Shown: positions 1 to 5,694 of the stretch, piece after piece
How positions within the stretch are numbered: the stretch's first letter is position 1
Layout of the letters: every line of letters starts with the position of its first letter
Source: an uncultured Prevotella sp.
GTDB lineage: Bacteria > Bacteroidota > Bacteroidia > Bacteroidales > Bacteroidaceae
Assembly: GCA_900548195.1 (NCBI GenBank)
Contig: URJQ01000143.1
Coordinates: forward strand, 1 to 5,694
DNA length: 5,694 nucleotides
Direction of reading: 5' to 3'
Position numbers and translations under genes: made by a program
Notes under the pieces: model-generated
Seen by the model: only the letters and a program-made list of their open reading frames with translations
The model's database searches: none
What the model was told of the DNA's origin: nothing

Positions 1-2
1 CC

Positions 3-50
3 GCGTCAGCGCGATTTTTCACTCTTCACTTTTCACTCTTCACTTTTCAC
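3..50. repeat. Left copy of a direct-repeat block ending in a 7-bp tandem array
   Basis: Positions 3-23 are identical to 5593-5613 near the right edge (21 of 21 bases). The block begins with a GCGTCAGCGCG core and runs into a tandem array of five 7-bp units of the form TYTTCAC at 16-22, 23-29, 30-36, 37-43 and 44-50, alternating TTTTCAC and TCTTCAC. The right-hand copy has only three units, so the array appears to vary in copy number. It lies about 80 bp upstream of the helicase start codon, so unit changes would not shift that reading frame. No protein is encoded here. The function is unknown; a dispersed intergenic repeat is the simplest reading. Confidence 0.85.
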
Positions 51-65
51 TAAAAGAAGAAAAGG

Positions 66-90
66 TAACTCCAATTCTTCATTCTTCATT
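66..90. repeat. TAACTCC plus ATTCTTC heptamer repeat, left copy
   Basis: This 25-bp block matches 5546-5570 at 24 of 25 positions, differing only at 73. It consists of TAACTCC, one variable base, and ATTCTTC units at 74-80 and 81-87 followed by ATT. The 7-bp period and the TCTTCAY core match the TYTTCAC array at 16-50, so the two arrays are probably variants of one repeat family. A single further TTTTCAC unit lies at 99-105. Confidence 0.8.
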
Positions 91-105
91 TAAAAGACTT
101 TTCAC

Positions 106-111
106 TATAAT
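106..111 (+). promoter_or_regulatory. Possible -10-like element of the helicase gene
   Basis: A TATAAT hexamer lies 20 bp upstream of the GTG start at 132, in a short A/T-rich stretch (106-118) between repeat units. No convincing -35 box is seen about 17 bp further upstream, where the sequence is heptamer repeat. The Bacteroidetes -7 consensus TAnnTTTG is matched only in part, at 113-120 (TA and two of the T positions). If the hexamer is used, the 5' UTR would be very short, about 10-15 nt. This is a weak call from sequence likeness alone. Confidence 0.25.
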
Positions 112-131
112 ATACTTTCCCCCCAAATACA

Positions 132-3100
132 GTGATAACAAAGGACACAGATCTGAAAGATATTCTCGAATTAGAGAGCCCGATGGAGTACTCTGAGCTA
201 TTGTTGTTGGCATATTTCGCAGTCTTCGACACCACTCTATCATCCATGCAAGACATCAAGCAATGCCTGAAGGATGTCAGTAGGAAATTCAAGCCAGATG
301 ATGCAGATAGCATATTAAAGGAGCACTACCTGATTGTGCCAAGCCTATATAGTTTCGTACACCATGATATGCTATACAAAATATCAAGCGATGTCATGGT
401 GAAAGTGCTGATATGGCTTTTTGAAACGAAAGATGGACACCGCATCCTCGATGTCCTGCAAAGGGTCATGTCCTCATATAAGACACCGCAAACACAGATT
501 CAGGCTACGCTTTGCCAATTCATCCAGAGCAAATACAAAGACACAGATGTGGCTAAAAAGGTATTCTCCAACGAGGTAGAATTTATCCTGCCCGTCATCA
601 CCGAAGAGAGATTTCATGACTTCATCATCTCTATCACTGAGGTCGCTTTCATCGAATTGATGAATACATTTTTCTTTCAGGCATATAGTGCCAGCGCAAA
701 CCATTCCGCATCGACCATACTGAGCATCATCTCTTCCTACAAATTCTCAACCGATAAAAACTATTTAGCCCTCAAAGCAAAGGCTGACCTCTACGCTTTC
801 CTCGCCGAAGGTATCATCCCTACGAAGATGGAAGCCAAGAAGACCATCGAGGGTATGCTCCTGATGGCATTGATGGAAGCATACAATGGCAAATACGATG
901 AAGCTACAAAGCTATTCAGACAGGTGATAATAGCATACAACAACAACCTCAATCATGCCATCTCCTACAATATCCTGCCATACAATATCTGCAATTTCTT
1001 CCACATCCTGTGTTGCAAAAAGGATGGCAGCGAGGCTTCTATGCGCATCATTCAGAATTACTTCCGACGCAATGAGAACAACAAGGCGGAAGAGATACAC
1101 CCTGCATGGCTCCTGACTGCCATCTTGCTCAATAGGACTGGCTACATGCAAGATATTCATTCCACCTACGAAAACCAGGAAGGACTGGCGAAAGAGATGA
1201 TGGTGCTCCTGGCTATGTACACGGGAAAAACCAACATCCTCCCATCGGAAGCATACACAAATGACGCTCCTACATGGCTCGCGCTGAAGAATGAGTACGA
1301 CAAATACGTACCTATGAATGAGGAAGACAAGGCGAAAGCCAATGCCGCTTACCACGGTAATACCCACCTTTCCTCCATCCATACCAAGCAGCAGTGGGAA
1401 CTGGTGCTCGAATCTTTATCGCAAAATGGTGGCAATACCGCCCCTATGATGGAGCAAACGGAGCGCTACGCCTATTTCATACGCAATATCTACGATGAAT
1501 CTTGCGAAATCAGACAGCAGTCCATACTCAAGAGCGGAGCATGGAGCGCAGGCAAATCTGTCAGTCTCTCGACATTCATCAGCAGCGATAGTCCGCTGCT
1601 CAGCATGGAGGACAGAAGAATCCGACAGGCTTGTCGCGCTGATGCTATATTCAATCATAACTACATCAAGCTCAGCTACGTGCTCCCGGAGATGGTCAAT
1701 CAGAGTCGTCTCTACGTGGGAAAGAATGCCCCTTACTCCATCGTCACCGTCAATGAGGAAATGCCTTACCTCGTCATAGAATCCACTGGAGTGGGATTTG
1801 ACATAAAGAGCAACGTGCCTGTCGATGACGTAGAAAAGGATATCATAATCATTTCGAGAGGCGCGGCAAGCATCAATTTCCTCAGAATGAAGCCCGAACT
1901 GCGTCCTTACTTCTCCCAACTCCTCGACCTTGGCTCCTTCCCGCTCGAAGCTGAGGAAGTGCTCAAGAAGTTCCTCGAAAGTCTTCGCGGAAAAGTGGAG
2001 GTGCATTCTGAACTCATCGAAGGCGGTTCCACACTCGAAAAAATCAAAGGCACATCTGCCATCACCCTGCAGATGCGCCCACAAGGCAAAGATGCTTACG
2101 TCGTCAGCATATTCTGCCGACCTGTAGAAGGGGGCAGAACACAGTGCATTCCTGGCGAAGGCAGCAACGTCATAATGGACGTAAAGAATGGAATCAGAGT
2201 GGCGGTGGAGCGTAATCTCGACCGTGAGCGCGAGTTGTATTTCGACCTCGTCAACGGTGTAGAGGACATACTGCCGCCTGAGAAGTCCTTCCAGATTGAT
2301 GCCTACGACCTCCTGCCTATCATAGACTTCATACGTAGTGCCAACGAAAAACTGACAAATGAGCACAACAGTCAGGAAAACAGCGAATTGTCACAGCCTG
2401 ACCTCTATCAGATAGAGTGGCCTGAAGGACACAAACTCAATATCCGCACACCGTTCTCCACATCCAGTTGGAGCGCTACGGTGAAGAAAAATGAAAATGG
2501 ATGGTTTGAAATAGAAGGTTCGGTGGAAATTGATGAAAACACCAGACTGAGCATAGCGCAGCTCCTCGAACTCATAGGACAGAGCAAAAACCGATTTATA
2601 CGCCTCGGAGACAGTGACTTCGTGGCGTTATCCGACAAACTGCGAAAGCAGCTCAATGCACTCGAAGTCATTGCCGCGCATTCGCATGGAAAGCTTCAGA
2701 TCTCTCCTTTCTCTGCTGCATTGATCGACTCAAGCATTCTCTATGGCGAGATGAAGCTCAATGTAGATCCAGAATTAAAAGAAATCAGACAGCGCATCAT
2801 AGACTCAAGTGAATACAAACCCGACATCCCTGACACCCTCAAAGCTACGCTGCGCGAATATCAGAAAGAAGGATTCCAATGGATAGCACGCCTCAACTCA
2901 TGGGGGGCTGGAGCACTTCTCGCTGATGATATGGGCCTCGGAAAGACAGTGCAGACCATCGCTTACCTGCTCTTCAAGGCAAAGGAAGGTCCGGCTCTCG
3001 TCGTAGCGCCAGCTTCTGTAGCACCTAACTGGAAGACGGAGTTTGAGAAATTCGCCCCTTCGCTCAATGTTGAGATTCTCAATTTCTCACAAAATCGCTC

Positions 3101-4211
3101 CCTCTGCATCGCTGATGCCAAAGCTGGAGACGTCATCATCACCACCTACGGACTCCTGCTCTCCGTGAAAGACGAAATCACTAAGAAGCAATGGACCACG
3201 GCTGTGCTCGATGAAGCACACGTTATCAAAAACCGCGGAGCAAAGACTTCAGGCGTTGCCATGCAACTGAAGACCAAATATCGCATCATGCTCACCGGTA
3301 CGCCTGTGCAGAATCACCTCGGCGAACTGTGGAATCTCTTCCAGTTTGTCAATCCTGGACTGCTCGGAAGCTACGATGATTTCAGTCGGCGATTTATCCT
3401 ACCTATCGAAACTGCCGGCGACAAAGCAAGGCAAAAGGACCTCGATAGACTCGTACACCCATTCATGCTAAGGCGAACTAAGGAAAAAGTGCTTGCCGAA
3501 CTGCCTGAAAAGACTGAGATATACCAGACCGTAGATCTCTCGGATGAAGAAATGGCAGTGTATGAAATCATACGTGAGAAAGCTGAACAGATGCTCGAAA
3601 GCGAAGGCTCCGAGAAAGTATCAATCAATACCCTCGCTGAAATCACACGCCTACGTCAAGCAGCTTGCTCCGCGGCTCTCGTCGAAAAGCAATGGAAAGG
3701 CAAGACATCCAAGGTGGAAGCACTCCTCGAAGCCCTCGAACCAATCGTCGAGAGTGGTGACTCAGTGCTCGTATTCAGTCAGTTTACCTCATTCCTGTCC
3801 ATCGTAAAGAAAGCACTCGACAAAGCAAAAGTGCCCTATCTCTACATTGACGGAAGCGTAAGCGTGAAGGAAAGGCAGAAGCTCGTAGAGCAATTCCAGG
3901 AAGGTAAATGCCCCGTATTCGTCATATCCCTCAAGGCTGGCGGACTCGGACTCAACCTCACACGCGCCAACTACGTCTTCCATCTCGACCCATGGTGGAA
4001 CCCTGCCATCGAGCAGCAAGCCACAGACCGTGCATATCGCATAGGTCAGCACAACGCCGTCACAGTATATCATTTCCTTTCTGCAGGCACAATCGAAGAG
4101 AAAATCAAGCGTCTCCACGACCGCAAGCGTGACCTCGCCGACAACGTACTCGACGGTACCGACATGAGCGGAAAGATAACAGGCCGCCAGTTGCTGGAGA
4201 TGATAAGGTAA
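132..4211 (+). CDS. Large SNF2/SWI2-family DEAD/DEAH-box helicase-like ATPase
   Basis: This 1359-aa protein is predicted to be a cytoplasmic, ATP-driven double-stranded-DNA translocase or remodeller. The C-terminal motor is complete: LREYQKEGFQWI at 907-918, Walker A DDMGLGKT at 932-939 (K938), motif Ia LVVAP at 956-960, Walker B DEAH at 1027-1030, motif III LTGTP at 1054-1058, motif IV VLVFSQF at 1212-1218, motif V SLKAGGLGLNL at 1266-1276, then DPWWNP at 1286-1291 and motif VI DRAYRIGQ at 1299-1306. Residues about 760-900 resemble the bacterial SNF2-associated domain that usually precedes the motor. Residues about 640-700 (RP, PGEG at 674, RNLDRE from 694) resemble a block I recall from other large bacterial SNF2 proteins. 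Residues about 60-400 are helical, with a TPR-like unit at 242-270. No SWIM zinc finger and no fused nuclease is seen. An in-frame stop at 108-110 makes GTG at 132 the first usable start; ATG at 183 (residue 18), preceded by AGAGAG, is an alternative. The family is secure; the biological role is unknown. Confidence 0.95.
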   Translation: MITKDTDLKDILELESPMEYSELLLLAYFAVFDTTLSSMQDIKQCLKDVSRKFKPDDADSILKEHYLIVPSLYSFVHHDMLYKISSDVMVKVLIWLFETKDGHRILDVLQRVMSSYKTPQTQIQATLCQFIQSKYKDTDVAKKVFSNEVEFILPVITEERFHDFIISITEVAFIELMNTFFFQAYSASANHSASTILSIISSYKFSTDKNYLALKAKADLYAFLAEGIIPTKMEAKKTIEGMLLMALMEAYNGKYDEATKLFRQVIIAYNNNLNHAISYNILPYNICNFFHILCCKKDGSEASMRIIQNYFRRNENNKAEEIHPAWLLTAILLNRTGYMQDIHSTYENQEGLAKEMMVLLAMYTGKTNILPSEAYTNDAPTWLALKNEYDKYVPMNEEDKAKANAAYHGNTHLSSIHTKQQWELVLESLSQNGGNTAPMMEQTERYAYFIRNIYDESCEIRQQSILKSGAWSAGKSVSLSTFISSDSPLLSMEDRRIRQACRADAIFNHNYIKLSYVLPEMVNQSRLYVGKNAPYSIVTVNEEMPYLVIESTGVGFDIKSNVPVDDVEKDIIIISRGAASINFLRMKPELRPYFSQLLDLGSFPLEAEEVLKKFLESLRGKVEVHSELIEGGSTLEKIKGTSAITLQMRPQGKDAYVVSIFCRPVEGGRTQCIPGEGSNVIMDVKNGIRVAVERNLDRERELYFDLVNGVEDILPPEKSFQIDAYDLLPIIDFIRSANEKLTNEHNSQENSELSQPDLYQIEWPEGHKLNIRTPFSTSSWSATVKKNENGWFEIEGSVEIDENTRLSIAQLLELIGQSKNRFIRLGDSDFVALSDKLRKQLNALEVIAAHSHGKLQISPFSAALIDSSILYGEMKLNVDPELKEIRQRIIDSSEYKPDIPDTLKATLREYQKEGFQWIARLNSWGAGALLADDMGLGKTVQTIAYLLFKAKEGPALVVAPASVAPNWKTEFEKFAPSLNVEILNFSQNRSLCIADAKAGDVIITTYGLLLSVKDEITKKQWTTAVLDEAHVIKNRGAKTSGVAMQLKTKYRIMLTGTPVQNHLGELWNLFQFVNPGLLGSYDDFSRRFILPIETAGDKARQKDLDRLVHPFMLRRTKEKVLAELPEKTEIYQTVDLSDEEMAVYEIIREKAEQMLESEGSEKVSINTLAEITRLRQAACSAALVEKQWKGKTSKVEALLEALEPIVESGDSVLVFSQFTSFLSIVKKALDKAKVPYLYIDGSVSVKERQKLVEQFQEGKCPVFVISLKAGGLGLNLTRANYVFHLDPWWNPAIEQQATDRAYRIGQHNAVTVYHFLSAGTIEEKIKRLHDRKRDLADNVLDGTDMSGKITGRQLLEMIR

Positions 4212-4212
4212 G

Positions 4213-4369
4213 AAAGACCCCCTCTCATCCCCCTGTGAGGGGGAGGCTATATAGAGAGACCTCCCTTGAGTAAGCATCCTTCTTTTTATAAATGTCTTAT
4301 ACAAAGTAAGAGACCCAATCCGAAGAACGTATCCAGCCTCCCCCTACAGGGGGATAAGAGGGGGTCTCC
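4213..4369. repeat. Palindromic intergenic element: two inverted C-rich repeats (REP-doublet or MITE-like)
   Basis: The left arm at 4215-4248 and right arm at 4335-4367 are reverse complements at 32 of 34 positions, with one 1-nt gap and one G/A mismatch. They enclose an 86-nt centre (4249-4334) with no usable ORF. Each arm also folds alone: CCCCC/GGGGG around TGTGA at 4229-4243, and a C5/G5 stem around TACA at 4340-4353. The element starts 2 nt after the helicase stop codon, and its right arm ends 11 nt before the peptidase ATG, so it fills the intergenic gap. No U-tract follows either small hairpin, so a classical terminator is not supported. The transcript could still fold into one long stem that affects mRNA ends. 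It contains no transposase gene; if mobile, it would need an enzyme encoded elsewhere. Confidence 0.85.
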
Positions 4370-4378
4370 ATATACCAA

Positions 4379-5431
4379 ATGAAACAATTCCCCATAATAA
4401 TAACAGCAGCAGCAATCCTAACCACCGCAGCAGCCTGCCAGCGCCCAGACCCAAAGCCAGCGCAGACACACCGCAAGCCCCTAATCTCACTCGCCACAAC
4501 GCCAGTCAAAGATCAGGGAAAGGAAGAAGCATGCTGGATATACGCATACCTCGCCTGCATAGAGACAGAGAGAATAGAGCAATACGGAGACTCACTAAAC
4601 CTCTCACCACTATGGCTCGAAAGAGCATACCTCAAAGAGCAAGCCAGACAAAGCTACCTCACACAGGCACAATGGAAGATCTCAATGCGAAGCATCGGAC
4701 CGGAAGCAGACCGACTGCTACGCAAATACGGCATGGTGCCATACAGCAATTATCATTCAGAAAACATCAGCACCAAAGCCCTCGCACGCGATATATATAA
4801 TAAGGTGGAAATAGCAGTACGTGCCAAAGCACAACTACATCGTCTCGACGACCTCGTCGAGACCGCATTGCCACGCCTTCCACACAACCTGCGACAAGGC
4901 TTCTACCTCTACAGCATACACTACACGCCACAGCAGTTCAGCCGTTCCATCACCCAAGGCATCCACTTCCGATGGCTCACATCCTTCACACACCATCCCT
5001 ACGGCACCACCTTCCCACTCGAACTGCCCGACAACCGCAGCCGACACCTCTTCCGAAACGTGCCCATCACCACCCTGCTCTCCACAGTCATCACATCCCT
5101 CCGACATCATCACCCCATCTACTGGGAAGGAGATATGCGACCAATAACCGACCAGAAGCTCGACATCAGCGTCAATGAAAACGGCACACTAAAAGGCAAC
5201 ATACCACATATCACCACACTAAGGCAAAAAGCATTCGAGCAATACACCACAACAGACCAGCACGCCATGGCAATAACCGGAATGACATACATCACCGACA
5301 AAGCCACAGGCAACCCCGTCCTCCACTTCATCTGCAAAAACTCATGGGGAACAGACTGGCAACACAAAGGCTACACCCTCATGTCCATCCACCATTTCCT
5401 CATCAGCACCATGTTTGTAGGAGTGATATAA
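4379..5431 (+). CDS. Papain-like (C1) cysteine peptidase, predicted lipoprotein
   Basis: This 350-aa protein starts with a lipoprotein-type signal: MK, a hydrophobic stretch over residues 4-19, and AAAC with Cys20 as the likely lipidated residue. It should sit in the envelope, facing the periplasm or cell surface. The catalytic set of a C1 peptidase is present: Gln46 and Cys52 in VKDQGKEEACW (the six-residue spacing seen in papain), His295 in DQHAM and Asn321 in KNSWG. KYGMVPYSNYH resembles the bleomycin hydrolase/aminopeptidase C branch (C1B). Only 31 residues separate Cys20 from Cys52, so there is no inhibitory propeptide, as in C1B. It is shorter than PepC-type enzymes (about 440-470 aa), so it may lack part of that fold; whether it is an endo- or aminopeptidase cannot be told. 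ATG 4379 is chosen because the signal peptide begins there. No good ribosome-binding site is seen; GAGGGGG at 4358-4364 is too far upstream. The coding strand is unusually rich in A and C. Confidence 0.9.
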   Translation: MKQFPIIITAAAILTTAAACQRPDPKPAQTHRKPLISLATTPVKDQGKEEACWIYAYLACIETERIEQYGDSLNLSPLWLERAYLKEQARQSYLTQAQWKISMRSIGPEADRLLRKYGMVPYSNYHSENISTKALARDIYNKVEIAVRAKAQLHRLDDLVETALPRLPHNLRQGFYLYSIHYTPQQFSRSITQGIHFRWLTSFTHHPYGTTFPLELPDNRSRHLFRNVPITTLLSTVITSLRHHHPIYWEGDMRPITDQKLDISVNENGTLKGNIPHITTLRQKAFEQYTTTDQHAMAITGMTYITDKATGNPVLHFICKNSWGTDWQHKGYTLMSIHHFLISTMFVGVI

Positions 5432-5436
5432 AAGAC

Positions 5437-5466
5437 AAAGACCCCCTCTCTTCCCCCTGGGGGGAA
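5437..5466. repeat. Third copy of the C-rich repeat, after the peptidase stop codon
   Basis: Positions 5437-5459 match 4213-4235 at 22 of 23 bases (AAAGACCCCCTCTC, one variable base, TCCCCCTG). The copy starts 6 nt after the peptidase stop. It has no inverted partner with the same C-rich sequence in the window. Instead it runs into a short hairpin, TTCCCC/GGGGAA at 5451-5456 and 5461-5466 with a CTGG loop, and then into heptamer repeats. With no following U-tract, it is at best an atypical 3' end structure. It looks like a solo or truncated copy of the repeat that forms the palindrome between the genes. Confidence 0.75.
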
Positions 5467-5585
5467 ATGAAGAATGAAGAATGAAGAATTCGGATTACGT
5501 TCTTCGCTTTGAGGCTTCTAGTGGAGTATCTCAAGCAAACTAGACTAACTCCCATTCTTCATTCTTCATTCTACATTCTTCATTT
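5465..5585. repeat. Inverted repeat built from 7-bp TCTTCAT units
   Basis: The left arm 5465-5490 holds three GAAGAAT units (5469-5489). The right arm 5560-5585 is its reverse complement at 24 of 26 positions. On the right, ATTCTTC-type units lie at 5554-5560, 5561-5567, 5568-5574 (variant ATTCTAC) and 5575-5581. The 69-nt centre contains a further 6-bp inverted pair, TCTAGT at 5517-5522 and ACTAGA at 5539-5544, so the whole could fold into a branched hairpin. No ORF or RNA gene is recognised. The block at 5546-5570 within it is the right copy of the repeat at 66-90. Confidence 0.75.
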
Positions 5586-5592
5586 AAGAATT

Positions 5593-5630
5593 GCGTCAGC
5601 GCGATTTTTCACTTTTCACTTTTCACTAAA
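5593..5630. repeat. Right copy of the direct-repeat block with three TTTTCAC units
   Basis: Positions 5593-5613 repeat 3-23 exactly. The tandem array that follows has three identical TTTTCAC units (5606-5612, 5613-5619, 5620-5626) against five alternating units on the left, and both arrays end in TAAA plus a purine-rich stretch. Together with 5546-5570, this means both repeat blocks from the left edge recur here, in the same orientation but in the opposite order. Confidence 0.85.
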
Positions 5631-5647
5631 GAGGAACCCGCCACTGT

Positions 5648-5669
5648 GTCAGCCGCGTTACCGGCTGAC
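5648..5669. other. Perfect 8-bp hairpin near the right edge
   Basis: GTCAGCCG at 5648-5655 pairs perfectly with CGGCTGAC at 5662-5669 around the loop CGTTAC, and two G-U pairs could extend it outward. Neither strand shows a U-tract after the stem, so an intrinsic terminator is not well supported. The stem shares the word GTCAGC with the GCGTCAGCGCG core of the repeat blocks at 3 and 5593, so it may belong to the same repeat landscape. The remaining bases to 5694 are cut by the window edge and show nothing recognisable. Confidence 0.5.
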
Positions 5670-5694
5670 GTTAGTTAGATACCGCAACCGCATC

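Noticed and set aside
3..50. CRISPR array
   Set aside because: The units are 7 bp and directly adjacent, with no spacers, and there are no cas genes.
1416..2366. 316-codon open frame on the minus strand inside the helicase gene
   Set aside because: It is fully antisense to a well-supported coding region with conserved motifs, its translation shows no recognisable domain, and its openness is explained by the codon bias of the real gene. The same applies to the minus-strand frames at 912-1382 and 3789-4304.
4216..4243. Intrinsic terminator of the helicase gene
   Set aside because: A GC-rich hairpin is present, but no U-tract follows, and the same sequence recurs as an inverted partner and a third copy, so a dispersed repeat explains it better.
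4531..5178. Overlapping forward open frames inside the peptidase gene
   Set aside because: They exist because the strand is poor in T and G, so stop codons are rare. The translations are low-complexity (His/Pro/Ser/Thr-rich) and the peptidase frame carries the catalytic motifs.
132..5431. Two-gene antiphage or other defence operon (SNF2 helicase plus protease)
   Set aside because: The peptidase carries an export signal while the helicase is cytoplasmic, the genes are separated by a palindromic repeat, and none of the partner genes of known SNF2-containing defence systems is in view.

Overview
The window looks like a piece of a Bacteroidales chromosome, most likely Prevotella or a close relative. 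This is inferred from three things: neither gene has a good Shine-Dalgarno sequence, both proteins resemble Bacteroidales families, and the gaps are filled with C/T-rich short repeats (TTCAC/TTCATT heptamers and CCCCCTCT palindromes) of a kind I associate with that group. No rRNA, tRNA or other phylogenetic marker is present to confirm it.

Layout: positions 1-131 are a repeat-rich leader holding two sets of 7-bp tandem repeats. Positions 132-4211 (+) encode one very large SNF2/SWI2-family helicase-like ATPase (1359 aa). All the C-terminal motor motifs are intact, and the long N-terminal half is partly TPR-like. Positions 4212-4378 are filled almost completely by a 153-bp palindromic element: two inverted copies of a C-rich repeat around an 86-nt centre, similar to a REP doublet or MITE. 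Positions 4379-5431 (+) encode a 350-aa papain-like (C1) cysteine peptidase with a lipoprotein-type signal peptide and an intact Cys/His/Asn set. Positions 5432-5694 contain no gene. They hold a third copy of the C-rich repeat directly after the stop codon, a heptamer-based inverted repeat, a second copy of the repeat blocks seen at the left edge, and a perfect 8-bp hairpin.

How the parts relate: the two genes run in the same direction but are separated by the palindromic element. The helicase should act on DNA or DNA-protein complexes in the cytoplasm, while the peptidase should be anchored in the envelope. I see no functional coupling and do not claim a system. The most notable feature is the repeat architecture. 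Every gene boundary in the window is occupied by one of two repeat families, the two genes are bracketed by a 21-bp exact direct repeat, and the C-rich repeat starts within 2-6 nt of both stop codons.
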